Shown: positions 33,079-42,911, counted from the first letter of the stretch. The stretch is 64,000 bases of DNA from Armatimonadota bacterium (GCA_016789105.1 JAEURN010000008.1:124001-188000); one strand, 5' to 3'. Notes: a model not told the origin generated them from the sequence alone. Numbers and translations are program-made.

Positions 33079-36000
33079 TTAGATTTTGCCGGCGGCCCGC
33101 AATTGCGGGTAGTGGCATTGCTTGAACTTTTTGCCGCTTCCGCACGGGCAAGAGTCGTTGCGGCCAACCCGGCTCCAATCGATGCTGTCCACATCCACCT
33201 CTTTGGGGGCAGATGGTTCGTCATCGATGGCCAGCATCGCCATCTCGGGTTCCGGTGATTGGTGGGCCGCCGGCACCTGCGGTTGCTCGGTGCGGATTTG
33301 GGCGTAGAACACCATCTTCACCGCCTGGTCGCGGATCTGTTTGAGCGTGTGCTGGAAGAGGTCGAACGTTTCCTTTTTGTAGGCAACCAGCGGATCGGTT
33401 TGACCATAACCCCGCAGCCCGATGCCTTCGCGGATGTAGTCGATCATCTTGAGGTGCTCCATCCAGGCATCGTTGACGGCGCGCAGCATCACTTGCCGCT
33501 CCAATTGTTCAAAGATCTCGTCGCCAAACTTGACCCGCTTGGCTTCATATTCCTCGCCAGCGATCTCCGTCAGCTCGTTGACCATCCCTTGGCCATATTT
33601 GGCTTCGGCAAAGTCGCTCGGCGAAACGTGGTCGATGAGCGGCATCATCTCGTTCAGCCGTTCATAGACCTTGTCGTGGTCAAAGGTGAATTCACCGGTG
33701 GCCGGATCAAACTGCCGACCCGATTCGACGGTTTCAGCAATGAAATCGCCGATCCCTTTGGTGATCTCTTCCCGGCACGGCTTGCCCAGAAGGATTTCCC
33801 GGCGCATCCCGTAGATGTGCTCCCGTTGGGCGTTGAGCACGTCGTCGTATTCCAAGATGTGCTTGCGCGCCTCGAAGAAGTGGTTTTCGATCCGCTCCTG
33901 GGTTTTTTGGATCATCCCGCTGATGAACTTGGCCCGGACTTCCTCCATTTCCGGCCATGCCTTGAGGACCGGGTTTTCCATCATGTTCTTGTTGAAAATC
34001 CGCCAAAGTTCATCTTCTAGCGAAACGAAGAAACGGCTTTCGCCCGGGTCGCCTTGGCGACCGGCCCGTCCCCGGAGTTGGTTGTCGATGCGCCGGCTTT
34101 CGTGACGTTCCGTCCCCAGGATGAAAAGGCCGCCGAGGTTGCGGACTTCTTCAGCGGCGGCTCGCCGTTCGGTGTCGTCCAGCGGCAACGGGGGGGCGGC
34201 TCGCTCTTTGCCGCCTCGCCGGAACGAGATGAAGGTGTCGTCGTAGTCGCTGATGACCCCGCCGTCTTCGTGGTCGCGTTCGCGAGCGCGGCTGACTTCG
34301 TCGTCTTGGACACGCCCGCCAAGCAAGATGTCCACCCCGCGCCCAGCCATGTTGGTCGCAATGGTCACTGCGCCTTTCCGGCCCGCCTCACTAACAATTA
34401 ACGCCTCTTTTTCGTGGAACTTGGCGTTGAGGATGTTGTGCGGGACGCCGTGGCTGATGGCCTCTTTGAAGAATTCGGCGTTCTCTTGCAAGCCGTGTTT
34501 GCCCAAAAACCAGTCGGCGATCTCCTGGCTGTGCGGGTCGGTGGGCAACCCGGCGCCAGAAAGCACGTTCTTGATCGTTTGCATCTTCAGTTCGGTCAGT
34601 GGCGTGTTGAACAACACTTCCGATTCCTTCTTGAGCGATCCTGTGCCTTTTTCGTTGGTGACCTTGTCGAGAACGTAATCCGTCAACACCAGTTTTTGGA
34701 GCATTTCAGCTTCCAACCGCTTGGAAACCACTTCTGTGGTTTCAATAGAGCGCGTACCGACCAGGGTCGGTTGTTGCTTGGTGTAAACGCGAAGAATTTC
34801 GCGGGCGACCCCCCGGTACTTGGCATCCGTGGATTTGTAGACGATGTCTTCCAGGTCTTTGCGGATCATCGGCCGGTGGGTGGGGATCGCCACGACCTCC
34901 AAGCCGTAAATCTTTCGGAACTCGTCTTCTTCCGTCTTGGCCGTCCCGGTCATTCCGGCAAGCTTGTTGTACATCCGGAACAGGTTTTGGAACGTGATGA
35001 CGGCAACGGTTTGGCTTTCCCGCTGGACGGGGACCCCTTCTTTGGCTTCGATCGCTTGGTGGAGACCGTCGCTGTAGCGCCGGCCAAACATCATGCGGCC
35101 CGTGTTCTCGTCCACGATGACGACTTCGTTCCCCCGGACCACGTAGTTGACGTTCTTCTCAAAAATGCCGTAGGCCTTGATTGCTGCGCCAGCGTGGTGG
35201 AACAGCATCGGCTCATCGGCAATGTTTTCGATGCCCAAGGCTTGCTCTAAGAAGTCCATGCCCTCTTCGGTGAAGCTTGCCGAGTGGTTCTTTTTATCGA
35301 CCGTGTAATGCTCTTCCGGCACCATTTCGCGGACGATCTTGTCCACGTGGGCATAAACCGAGATATCTTCGGTGCTGGGGCCGCTGATGATATGCGGCGT
35401 CCGGGCCTCGTCGATCAAGATCGAGTCCACCTCGTCGATCAGGGCGTAATTCAACTCCCGCATCGACAGCTGTTCTTTCTCGAAGGCCATGTTGTCGCGC
35501 AGATAGTCAAACCCGAATTCGTGGTTCGTGCCGTAAACGATGTCGCAAAGATAGGCCTCGCGGCGGGTGCAGGGCCGCAAGTGGTGGTACCGCGGGTCTT
35601 CGTGCTGGAACCCGGGATCATAGATGAAGCTGCCGCCCAGCTCGTCGGAATCGGCGCCTTGCCCTTGCACGATGCCGAGACTGAGACCCATCGTGTGGTA
35701 GATCGGGCCCATCCACACCGCGTCGCGGCGAGCCAGGTAGTCGTTGACGGTGACCAAACAGGCACCTTTGCCGGTCAGGGCGTTCAAAACCAACGGGGCG
35801 ACGGCGACCAGGGTTTTCCCTTCCCCTGTCCGCATTTCGGCGATCTTGCCCTGGTGGAGCACGATCCCGCCGACCATCTGCACGTCGAACTGGCGCATGC
35901 CGAGCGTGCGCCGGGAGATTTCGCGGACACAGGCGAACACTTCGGGGAGGACTTGTTCCAATGTGTCCCCGCCCGCGACCCGTTCTTTAAACAGGGCTCC

Positions 36001-36132
36001 TTGGGCTTTGAGCTCCTCATCGGAAAGATTTTCAAATTTGGGTTCGAGCTGGTTGATCTGCTCGACGATCGGTTGAAGATTGGCGACCTCCTTGTGGCTT
36101 TGGTCAAGGAGTTTTCTCAAAAATTGAAGCAT
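33079..36132 (-). CDS. secA: Preprotein translocase ATPase SecA
   Basis: SecA drives unfolded preproteins through SecYEG. The 1017-residue protein has nucleotide-binding domain 1 with MRTGEGKTLVAVAPL and the DEVDSILIDEARTPHIISG Walker B region. The preprotein cross-linking domain follows, then domain 2 (TNMAGRGVDILLGG, GTERHESRRIDNQLRGRAGRQGDPG). The C-terminal zinc motif CPCGSGKKFKQCH binds SecB or phospholipid. Extra length over E. coli (901) lies mainly in insertions before domain 2 and around residues 630-670. Confidence 0.98.
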   Translation of the reverse strand: MLQFLRKLLDQSHKEVANLQPIVEQINQLEPKFENLSDEELKAQGALFKERVAGGDTLEQVLPEVFACVREISRRTLGMRQFDVQMVGGIVLHQGKIAEMRTGEGKTLVAVAPLVLNALTGKGACLVTVNDYLARRDAVWMGPIYHTMGLSLGIVQGQGADSDELGGSFIYDPGFQHEDPRYHHLRPCTRREAYLCDIVYGTNHEFGFDYLRDNMAFEKEQLSMRELNYALIDEVDSILIDEARTPHIISGPSTEDISVYAHVDKIVREMVPEEHYTVDKKNHSASFTEEGMDFLEQALGIENIADEPMLFHHAGAAIKAYGIFEKNVNYVVRGNEVVIVDENTGRMMFGRRYSDGLHQAIEAKEGVPVQRESQTVAVITFQNLFRMYNKLAGMTGTAKTEEDEFRKIYGLEVVAIPTHRPMIRKDLEDIVYKSTDAKYRGVAREILRVYTKQQPTLVGTRSIETTEVVSKRLEAEMLQKLVLTDYVLDKVTNEKGTGSLKKESEVLFNTPLTELKMQTIKNVLSGAGLPTDPHSQEIADWFLGKHGLQENAEFFKEAISHGVPHNILNAKFHEKEALIVSEAGRKGAVTIATNMAGRGVDILLGGRVQDDEVSRARERDHEDGGVISDYDDTFISFRRGGKERAAPPLPLDDTERRAAAEEVRNLGGLFILGTERHESRRIDNQLRGRAGRQGDPGESRFFVSLEDELWRIFNKNMMENPVLKAWPEMEEVRAKFISGMIQKTQERIENHFFEARKHILEYDDVLNAQREHIYGMRREILLGKPCREEITKGIGDFIAETVESGRQFDPATGEFTFDHDKVYERLNEMMPLIDHVSPSDFAEAKYGQGMVNELTEIAGEEYEAKRVKFGDEIFEQLERQVMLRAVNDAWMEHLKMIDYIREGIGLRGYGQTDPLVAYKKETFDLFQHTLKQIRDQAVKMVFYAQIRTEQPQVPAAHQSPEPEMAMLAIDDEPSAPKEVDVDSIDWSRVGRNDSCPCGSGKKFKQCHYPQLRAAGKI

Positions 36133-36206
36133 GGTTGTTTTGTGGGGGTTTGGTTAACGGTGAAAGGGGCGCGATAAAGCGCCAAAGCGGAAAACAGGTG
36201 GGGAAA

Positions 36207-36488
36207 TTAAGCCGCCGGGCCGTCCCGGGTGAGTCCGCTACCCGGCCAATGACGAGGGGAAGGCAGGCCGGATCGGGCCGCGAAAGCCCGTTTGACGGCA
36301 GGCGAAACCGCCAGAGCCGATTCTTCGGTGTCGGATTCCAATCCAGGGGCGTTGCGGATCTCCCGGGCGTCTTCTAAAAACGCCACGTAGCGGAGCATCC
36401 GCACCAACTCGTGGGGATGCGCCGGGGAAACCGCCCCTGCCCCCCCTTGGGTGAGCAGGACGATCAGGATCGGAATCCATTTCGGCAT
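36207..36488 (-). CDS. Small putative secreted protein
   Basis: The 93-residue product begins with a signal-peptide-like sequence (MPKWIPILIVLLTQGGAGAV) and is otherwise polar with no recognised domain or cysteine. It is upstream of secA on the same strand, 74 nt apart, with a small hairpin GGCGC-GATAAA-GCGCC (36166-36181) between. No family is recognised. It could be a real short secreted protein or a spurious frame; the clean signal peptide favours real. Confidence 0.45.
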   Translation of the reverse strand: MPKWIPILIVLLTQGGAGAVSPAHPHELVRMLRYVAFLEDAREIRNAPGLESDTEESALAVSPAVKRAFAARSGLPSPRHWPGSGLTRDGPAA

Positions 36489-36642
36489 TGGCCGCCTGTA
36501 CGCCTATTATGAGCGCACCGGAACGGATTCCGTTCCCGCCCGTGCTAGAGGTCCCTGGAATTCATGCCTGGAAACATGGGCAACAGGCCCAGTTGCCGCG
36601 CAACAAGGCAACTTTTGGCAGGAGAATGCCGGTTCAGAGCCC

Positions 36643-38604
36643 ATGATCTGCCGATTCTTGCCGATGACCTTACTGGCCTGCCTGGCCAGCATGGCCCGCG
36701 CCTTGCCGGATTCCACTTACGACATCCCGGGAAAACGCTTGGATCAGGCCCCCAAAATCGATGGCGTCATCCAGCCCGGCGAGTACCCGGAAGAAATCCA
36801 CCGGAGCGGATTCCGGGACAAGGACACGAACCTCGAAAGCGATGAACTCGGCGAATTTTGGATCGGGTACGACGAACGATACATTTATTTCGCCGGAAGG
36901 GCCACCACCAACCCCCGCAAGGTCGTCCGGGACGAGTACCGGCCGAATGTCGGCATGGGCGGCAACGACAACTTTGGCCTGATCATTGACCCGTTTGGTG
37001 GCAACAGCAACTTCAACCTGTTCCAAACAAACGCCAACGGCGCAACCAGCATCAACCTTGCCGGCGGGCGGGCGGCAAAAACCGAGTGGCTTGGGGAGAT
37101 CGAGGCCAACGGCCGCCTCACCGAAACCGGCTGGGAGTGCGAAATGCGCATCCCCTGGTCGGTGATGAGCCTGCCGCCAGAAGGCATCCGCAGCCCCCGG
37201 TTCAACATCACGTGGTACCGGTCGGCCAAATCCAACACCTATGCCTACCGATTCACCGGGCAGAACAATGAGCTCACCCCGGCATGGGTGGATGTCGAAG
37301 TCCCTAAAGTCGACCGGGGCCGTTCGGTCAGCTTCCTCCCCTATGCCTACGGGGGCATCCAGAAAGGGGCCGGGCCGATCGCCAACGCTGGGCTCGATTT
37401 CAAAACAAGCCTCACCGATTCCATCCAATTCGTCGGGACTCTGAACCCGGATTTCCGCAATGTGGAGTCCTCGATCCTGTCCTTGGATTTCAGCTACTTC
37501 GAAAGGCTGGCCAGTGAAAACCGGCCCTTCTTCAACGAAGGTTCCCAGTTCCTGCGGGTCGGCTACAGCACCCGGCTCTTTGCCCCCCAGCGCATCCCGA
37601 CATTCGACGCCGGGTTCAACATCTATGGCCAAGCCAATAGCAAACTAACCTTTGGCGCCCTTTCGACTATTGATTTTGGCGAGCGCACCGCCACCGTGGC
37701 CAGCGCGAACTACCGGTTTGACGACAAAACCTCGGCCGAAATCGGGATTGTCAACAACAGCCGCCACGGTCAGAACAGCACGGCTGGATTGGCCAACATC
37801 TTCACGCGCACCGGTGATGTCGGCTATTTCTTTACCAACCAGTACACAACCGACCAAACCAGGGGTGCGGGATTCCGCAACAACATCGGAGTCACGTACA
37901 ACAAGGGCGGCTACAACGGCTCGATCGAATACCTTTCCATCACCCCCGATTTCTTTCCGAGGATTGGGTTCAACCGGGAGTCGGACTTGAAGGGGTACTC
38001 GATGGATTTGTCCCACGAGGCGACCCCGGCCCACGGGAACTGGAATTCCTACAGTTTCGGCGTCGATGCCGTCACCTACGACCGTTATTCGGGGGGGTTC
38101 TACCGCAACGAGGCCAACTTCTCTGTCCAAGCCAGCGACCGCAAAGGATTCTCTTTTGGAGCTTCCACCGGGTTTTCCCAATTCCTCGGGATCGCCGACC
38201 GCACGTTCGGGGTCGGTGCCGCATACCCTTACAACAACCCCTACCGGGCCGTTGCCGCCAACTATGAATCCGGGACATTTCTTGGCAATCCCTATGAAGC
38301 CTACGATGTTTCCGCCGTCTACCGCGTGTTTGGCCGGTTACAGTTCTCGCTCAAATCCCAGTGGCAACTTTCCGACGATGACGAAACCCTGCACATCCTC
38401 GGCGCCAACTTCGACATCGGCAAGTTCGAATCGGTCGGAGGGAGGCTCGTCATCCAAAACGGACAATCCAACTGGTATCTCAGCTACCGGATGAGCGGGA
38501 AAAGAGGTGCCGAATACTTCATCTTGGTCGGGGATCCAAGGGCCGATTCATTCACCAACCGGCTCGTTATCAAGGCCGTGATCCCGTTTTCGGTGAAGTA
38601 TTGA
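36643..38604 (+). CDS. DUF5916 protein: CBM9-like N-terminal domain and beta-barrel
   Basis: The ATG at 36643 opens a signal peptide (MTLLACLASMARA), giving 653 residues. Residues 30-220 resemble a CBM9-like beta-sandwich (APKIDGVIQPGEYPEE, IYFAGRATTNPRKVVRDEYR, WECEMRIPWSVMSL). The remainder has alternating aromatic strands typical of the DUF5916 outer-membrane barrel (NPDFRNVESSILSLDFSYFE, ENRPFFNEGSQFL). It ends VIPFSVKY, with a terminal aromatic as in BAM-assembled barrels. The substrate is unknown, possibly carbohydrate-derived. The stop codon directly abuts the 3' end of rnpB on the other strand. Confidence 0.85.
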   Translation: MICRFLPMTLLACLASMARALPDSTYDIPGKRLDQAPKIDGVIQPGEYPEEIHRSGFRDKDTNLESDELGEFWIGYDERYIYFAGRATTNPRKVVRDEYRPNVGMGGNDNFGLIIDPFGGNSNFNLFQTNANGATSINLAGGRAAKTEWLGEIEANGRLTETGWECEMRIPWSVMSLPPEGIRSPRFNITWYRSAKSNTYAYRFTGQNNELTPAWVDVEVPKVDRGRSVSFLPYAYGGIQKGAGPIANAGLDFKTSLTDSIQFVGTLNPDFRNVESSILSLDFSYFERLASENRPFFNEGSQFLRVGYSTRLFAPQRIPTFDAGFNIYGQANSKLTFGALSTIDFGERTATVASANYRFDDKTSAEIGIVNNSRHGQNSTAGLANIFTRTGDVGYFFTNQYTTDQTRGAGFRNNIGVTYNKGGYNGSIEYLSITPDFFPRIGFNRESDLKGYSMDLSHEATPAHGNWNSYSFGVDAVTYDRYSGGFYRNEANFSVQASDRKGFSFGASTGFSQFLGIADRTFGVGAAYPYNNPYRAVAANYESGTFLGNPYEAYDVSAVYRVFGRLQFSLKSQWQLSDDDETLHILGANFDIGKFESVGGRLVIQNGQSNWYLSYRMSGKRGAEYFILVGDPRADSFTNRLVIKAVIPFSVKY

Positions 38605-38924
<320 letters not shown>

Positions 38925-38931
38925 GGCACCG

Positions 38932-38937
38932 ATTGTA
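38932..38937 (-). promoter_or_regulatory. -10 box TACAAT of rnpB
   Basis: TACAAT (minus strand) ends 8 nt before the P1 5' end of rnpB, right after the stop codon of the LD-carboxypeptidase gene. Any -35 box would lie inside that gene and is not obvious. Confidence 0.6.
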
Positions 38938-38940
38938 CCG

Positions 38941-39867
38941 TCAGGCGGTGAACCCTTCCAGGAGTTCCAACCGGCCCGCATCGGCATCCAGCCGGGCGGC
39001 AACCCCCATCGGCAGGCTGAGCATGGTCTTCATATGCCCGAACGGATAGTTGACCACCGCCGGGATGCCCAACGGTTTGATGCGGTCGGCCACCAGTTCC
39101 CGCCAGGGCCACGTGCCCATCTTGTCCTCCGACATCTCATCCGTCCCCGTCATCTCGCCAATCACGATGCCGGCAGCTTGGGCCAACTGGCCGTTGTTGA
39201 TTAGGTTTGTCAGCATGGCGTCGACGCGGTAGGCATGTTCGTCCACGTCCTCGATCACCACGATCTTGCCCCGGCAATCCAATTCGTACCCGGTGCCGAA
39301 ACTGTCCGTCATCAAGCACAGGCACCCTCCCGTGATGACGCCTTCGGCAACGCCACCGACGAGGGTTTCGGCTGGAGTGTGTGCCGCCGGGAAAGGGTTT
39401 TCTCCCTTCAGAATGTTGGACATCGACTTGTAAACCCATTCCACTCGGGGCACGCTGAGGGTGATCATCATCGGGGTGTGTAGCGTCACCAACCCCCGCT
39501 TGTTCAAGGCCAGGTGGAGGGTCGTCACGTCGCTAAAACCGCAGACCTGCTTGCCGCTCGCGACAACCTCATCCAAGTCCAGGTATGGGATCGTCCGGGC
39601 ACACCCGTATCCCCCCCGCGAGCACATGACACAGTCAACATCTGGGTCGCCGATAGCCGCCATAAAGTCCCCGGCCCGGTCTTCATCGGTTCCGGCCAAA
39701 TAGTGGTGTTTGTCAAACACGTGGTCGCCTAGGCTGACCCGGTACCCTTCTGATTCCAGCCATTTGACCCCATCGTCGATTTTCTCCGGAGTTAGAGGAG
39801 AAGCCGGCGAAACGATGCGGATATGCGAGCCGGGCCGAAGGGCGCGCGGCTTGACCTGCGTGGGCAT
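38941..39867 (-). CDS. LD-carboxypeptidase (peptidase family S66, LdcA/MccF-like)
   Basis: The 308-residue cytoplasmic serine peptidase would trim L,D bonds in murein tetrapeptides during recycling. RIVSPASPLTPEKID opens the fold. CSRGGYGCARTIPYLDL is the oxyanion-region motif. The nucleophile Ser is in CGFSDVTTLHLA (about Ser112), and the catalytic His in YPFGHMKTMLSLPMG near the C-terminus. The ATG at 39867 is preferred over one 8 codons upstream, which would start inside the jag terminator region. rnpB follows immediately. Confidence 0.92.
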   Translation of the reverse strand: MPTQVKPRALRPGSHIRIVSPASPLTPEKIDDGVKWLESEGYRVSLGDHVFDKHHYLAGTDEDRAGDFMAAIGDPDVDCVMCSRGGYGCARTIPYLDLDEVVASGKQVCGFSDVTTLHLALNKRGLVTLHTPMMITLSVPRVEWVYKSMSNILKGENPFPAAHTPAETLVGGVAEGVITGGCLCLMTDSFGTGYELDCRGKIVVIEDVDEHAYRVDAMLTNLINNGQLAQAAGIVIGEMTGTDEMSEDKMGTWPWRELVADRIKPLGIPAVVNYPFGHMKTMLSLPMGVAARLDADAGRLELLEGFTA

Positions 39868-39889
39868 GGCGCACACGTTACCCGGACGC

Positions 39890-39926
39890 AAAAATGCCCC
39901 AAGCCGTTTCTATCGACTTTGGGGCA
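39890..39926 (-). terminator. Terminator of the rpmH-rnpA-yidD-yidC-jag operon
   Basis: On the minus strand TGCCCCAA pairs with TTGGGGCA (8 bp, 16-nt loop), followed by TTTTTG. It lies 10 nt after the jag stop codon. Confidence 0.75.
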
Positions 39927-39936
39927 CCTGTGTGGA

Positions 39937-40770
39937 TCAACCCGCCGGGGCGATGACGACATACCGTTCCGGTTCTTCGCCCTCGCTATAGGTGCTGATG
40001 CCTTCGATTTCAACCAGGGCCTGGTGGATGACCCGCCGTTCAAAGGCTGGCAAAGCATCCAGAACCGCTTCCTCGCCGCGCTCCAAGACTTGGGCGGCGA
40101 TCCGCCGGGCCATGTCGCTCAACATTTCGGCCCGCCGCTCGCGGTAGTTGTCGCCTTCCACCACCACGCGAACCCCATTGTTGAGTTTGCGGGCCGAGAT
40201 CACATTCATCATGTATTGGATGGAGTTGAGGACTTCACCGCGCCGGCCGATCAGGTAGCCGACGTCTGGGCCATCGACATCGATATGGACGTAGCGGCCA
40301 TTGAGGGCACTGATGGTGGCATCGGCGCGCAGGTCGCCGGCTTTGAGCATCCCAGTGAGAATTTCGAGGAGCCGGTCGGCGTCTTCCTGGCTGGCCACCA
40401 CATCGGGGCCCGCCTCTTCTTTGGCCTCTTCATGCTCGGCTTCGGCGGTCGGGGCTGCTTCTTTCTCCACCGGTTTGTCCTCGCGTTTGGTGCGGGTTCG
40501 GCGTTTGGGCTTTTCTTCTTCTTCCGCCGGGGCTTCTGCGGCGGGTGCTTCCGCCACAGGCGCAGCCGTGGGCTCCGGCTTGGATTTGGGGCTGGCAACC
40601 GCGCTGGCGCGGATGGTCACTTTGCCCGGTTTGCCAAAAAGGCCCTTGGCTTCGTCGATGACTTCGGATTTGACGGCTGACGCTTCGACCCCCAACTGCT
40701 GTGCGGCCCGTTCAATGGCCTCTTCAACGCTGCTTGCGACGACTTCGATGGTTTCCATGGTTTTGCTCAA
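39937..40770 (-). CDS. jag: Jag/KhpB RNA-binding protein (Jag_N-KH-R3H)
   Basis: The 277-residue protein has the Jag N-terminal domain (METIEVVASSVEEAIERAAQ, then EAKGLFGKPGKVTIRA). About 80 residues of Ala/Glu/Lys-rich linker follow, then a KH domain (GPDVGYLIGRRGEVLNSIQY) and an R3H domain (NYRERRAEMLSDMARRIAAQ, AFERRVIHQAL). KhpB binds RNA with KhpA and influences envelope growth. An in-frame ATG four codons in may be used. It lies 14 nt after yidC, the conserved arrangement. Confidence 0.95.
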   Translation of the reverse strand: MSKTMETIEVVASSVEEAIERAAQQLGVEASAVKSEVIDEAKGLFGKPGKVTIRASAVASPKSKPEPTAAPVAEAPAAEAPAEEEEKPKRRTRTKREDKPVEKEAAPTAEAEHEEAKEEAGPDVVASQEDADRLLEILTGMLKAGDLRADATISALNGRYVHIDVDGPDVGYLIGRRGEVLNSIQYMMNVISARKLNNGVRVVVEGDNYRERRAEMLSDMARRIAAQVLERGEEAVLDALPAFERRVIHQALVEIEGISTYSEGEEPERYVVIAPAG

Positions 40771-40784
40771 TAGATGGTGTGCGG

Positions 40785-42203
40785 CTACTTTTTCCGCTTT
40801 CGCTGCTTGTTCGCCTTAGGCGTGCCTTTCTTCCCGAAGAAGTCCGGAGAAACCCCGTTCTCGCTAACCTGACCGTTGGCGTGGCCGTTCTGGGATACGG
40901 CATTAGACAAAGCGTCGATCACTTTGCCACCGGTCGGCGTTTGGACCTTGGTGAGTTCCGGGAGGGGCAATCGATAGCTCAGCAGCGATTGAGCTGTCGA
41001 CAAAACGTTGGTGAAGATCCAATACAACACAAATGCCGAAGGCAACGAATAAAAGAACATGAATATGGAGGCGACCAAGGCCGCCCCGACCCCCATGAGC
41101 CGCTGTTGCTTGACGTTGCTCGGGTCGTTCACTGGCATCAACAGGGTCGAAACCACCATGCTGACGGTGTAAATGGCGATCAGGATGTAATCCTTTTCAC
41201 CGAGGTTGGGGGCAAGCGGGATCCCGAGGAACTTGGTTGCCCCCGGGTGAATCCACAAAAATGTTCCTTTGACAAATTCAAATTTGTAGTGGTGCATCGA
41301 TTGGTACACCGCCCAAAAAAGCGGCAACTGCACGACCATCGGCAAACATCCGGCAAAGGGGTTCAGGCCGTATTCCTTGTAAATTGCGAACTGCTCGACC
41401 TGCAAGGCCTGCGGGTCTTTGATTTGACCCGTCTTCTTGTCTTTGTACTTTTCCTGCAGTTCTTTGATGCGCGGTTGCAGCTTCATCATCTGCCGGCCGT
41501 GCATGATTTGGCGCTGGGCCAACGGCCAAACAACGCCCCGAACCACCACGGCGAGCAAAAAGGCGGCGAACCAATAGCTGAACCCAGGCTGGGCCTTGGT
41601 GGCCTGAACCAATGAATCGATGAGTTGATAGCCCGGGATGAACCCGAACACCGGCTCTTTTTCCGCCAATGGACTGAGATCCACAACGAGGCTGTCATAA
41701 ACCTCCTTGGCGGTGCGCTGGGTTGCCGGGTATTTGGCCGATGGAGTCACCTCAACGGCCACCGATTCCCACATGGGGGTGTGGAAATAGGCTTCGTATT
41801 TGGGTTTGAAGAACGTATAAGCCTTATCCAGCTTCCGGTATTCCCAGTTTTCGCTGACTTTGCCGTCCCGGAACAACTGCCCCCGGTATTGCCCGCTTTT
41901 GACCATGGTGTCGACAACCAGCAGGTTTGCGCGAAGGATTTGGGCTTGCCGGACTTCTTGAGGGATCTTCTTTTGATCCGCTTCGGCGTTGTATTTGGCC
42001 TCATAGGCCCGCAAGTCGGCCATCACGCTGACGTCTTTGAGGTCGGCGTTCTCTTGCAGCATCTTCGCCCAAAGCTCGTCGGCGCTGCGAGTGTCTTGTT
42101 GGCCCTGCTTGGGGCCCATCACCAGTTGGATGCCCAAAAAGATCATGACGCCGAGCATCAGCATGGTCATGAAGTTCTGTTTGGGAGGCTGTGGCGTGCT
42201 CAT
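40785..42203 (-). CDS. yidC: Membrane protein insertase YidC
   Basis: The 472-residue insertase has an N-terminal membrane helix (FMTMLMLGVMIFLGIQLVM), a soluble periplasmic region of moderate size, then the conserved five-helix core. This core includes VVVRGVVWPLAQRQIMHGRQ with the hydrophilic-groove Arg, NPFAGCLPMVVQLPLFWAVY, and FYSLPSAFVLYWIFTNVLS. A basic C-terminal tail (KGTPKANKQRKRKK) can contact ribosomes. It works alone or with SecYEG and lies 11 nt after yidD. Confidence 0.97.
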   Translation of the reverse strand: MSTPQPPKQNFMTMLMLGVMIFLGIQLVMGPKQGQQDTRSADELWAKMLQENADLKDVSVMADLRAYEAKYNAEADQKKIPQEVRQAQILRANLLVVDTMVKSGQYRGQLFRDGKVSENWEYRKLDKAYTFFKPKYEAYFHTPMWESVAVEVTPSAKYPATQRTAKEVYDSLVVDLSPLAEKEPVFGFIPGYQLIDSLVQATKAQPGFSYWFAAFLLAVVVRGVVWPLAQRQIMHGRQMMKLQPRIKELQEKYKDKKTGQIKDPQALQVEQFAIYKEYGLNPFAGCLPMVVQLPLFWAVYQSMHHYKFEFVKGTFLWIHPGATKFLGIPLAPNLGEKDYILIAIYTVSMVVSTLLMPVNDPSNVKQQRLMGVGAALVASIFMFFYSLPSAFVLYWIFTNVLSTAQSLLSYRLPLPELTKVQTPTGGKVIDALSNAVSQNGHANGQVSENGVSPDFFGKKGTPKANKQRKRKK

Positions 42204-42214
42204 CTATCTTTTCA

Positions 42215-42424
42215 CTACGGAACCGGATCGTGCCCGCCGGGACTCCACGGGTGACAGCGCCCGATCCGCTTGAGCCCCAGCCAACTGCCCTTCAATAGGC
42301 CATGCCGTTCGATGGCTTCCAGAGTGTATTGGGAGCACGAAGGCGTGAACCGGCACGTCGGGGGAACCCACTTGGTGGTCTTTTGATAGCAACGGATCAG
42401 GAAAATCCCTATCGCTTTTCCCAT
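42215..42424 (-). CDS. yidD: Membrane protein insertion efficiency factor YidD
   Basis: The 69-residue protein has an amphipathic N-terminus ([19 protein letters not shown]) followed by the three-cysteine hallmark [20 protein letters not shown] and the ending [15 protein letters not shown]. YidD assists YidC-dependent insertion. It overlaps the rnpA end by 16 nt. A longer frame on the same strand (to 42440) is out of phase and is a shadow. Confidence 0.96.
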   Translation of the reverse strand: MGKAIGIFLIRCYQKTTKWVPPTCRFTPSCSQYTLEAIERHGLLKGSWLGLKRIGRCHPWSPGGHDPVP

Positions 42425-42681
42425 CGCCGTTCCAATTCATCGATCAATTCCAAAAATTCGTTTTGCAGTTCTTCGAAACCCGCCCCATCGGCTGCTGTTT
42501 TGGCGATCACCACGGTGTCCAGCCCTTTCAGCCTCCCATGCACCAACCTGGCAATTTCGCGGATCCGCCTCTTCACCCGGTTCCGGCGCGCGTGGCTCCC
42601 GATCTTCCGGCTGGCGGCAACCCCGACCAATCCTTCGCCAGGGAGGGCGCTGAGGGTCATGTGGTTCCGACCGGCTCGCAC
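42409..42681 (-). CDS. rnpA: RNase P protein component; true N-terminus probably further upstream
   Basis: From GTG 42681 the product has 90 residues with [20 protein letters not shown], the RNR motif that binds RNase P RNA. The family is usually about 110-120 residues. The conserved first helix, with its aromatic residue contacting the tRNA 5' leader, is encoded upstream in the same open frame (RPARFQQIVSEG, codons from about 42714). Back to the previous stop there is no ATG, GTG or TTG; an ATT lies at 42738, overlapping the rpmH end. The frame stays open beneath rpmH, recalling the nested rnpA/rpmH genes of Thermus. Confidence 0.88.
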   Translation of the reverse strand: MRAGRNHMTLSALPGEGLVGVAASRKIGSHARRNRVKRRIREIARLVHGRLKGLDTVVIAKTAADGAGFEELQNEFLELIDELERRWEKR

Positions 42682-42725
42682 CCCTTCAGAAACAATCTGC
42701 TGGAACCGGGCCGGGCGGGGGCCCT

Positions 42726-42860
42726 TTACGCCCCCAATCGGTGCCGGCCCTTGCTGCGGCGGCGCTTCAGGACGTTTTGACCGTCGGTGGTGCGCATGCG
42801 AACACGGAAGCCATGCTTCTTGTGGCGCTTGCGGTTGTTGGGTTGAAAAGTTCGTTTCAT
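42726..42860 (-). CDS. rpmH: 50S ribosomal protein L34
   Basis: The 44-residue L34 reads [20 protein letters not shown] and ends [12 protein letters not shown]. This matches the full family length and signature. It is first in the operon rpmH-rnpA-yidD-yidC-jag. In many bacteria dnaA and oriC lie upstream; here a DUF885 peptidase gene diverges instead. Initiation at 42860 is preferred over upstream in-frame starts because only this N-terminus is conserved. Confidence 0.97.
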   Translation of the reverse strand: MKRTFQPNNRKRHKKHGFRVRMRTTDGQNVLKRRRSKGRHRLGA

Positions 42861-42911
42861 TGACCTGATCCTTGTCAATCCGCCGGGACGGGCGAGAAAT
42901 CTGAACCTGGC

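Noticed and set aside
39593-39616. GGYGC of the LD-carboxypeptidase as a Ser-to-Cys nucleophile change
   Set aside because: By position the nucleophile is the Ser of GFSDVT (about residue 112), which is intact; the GGYG position varies in the family.
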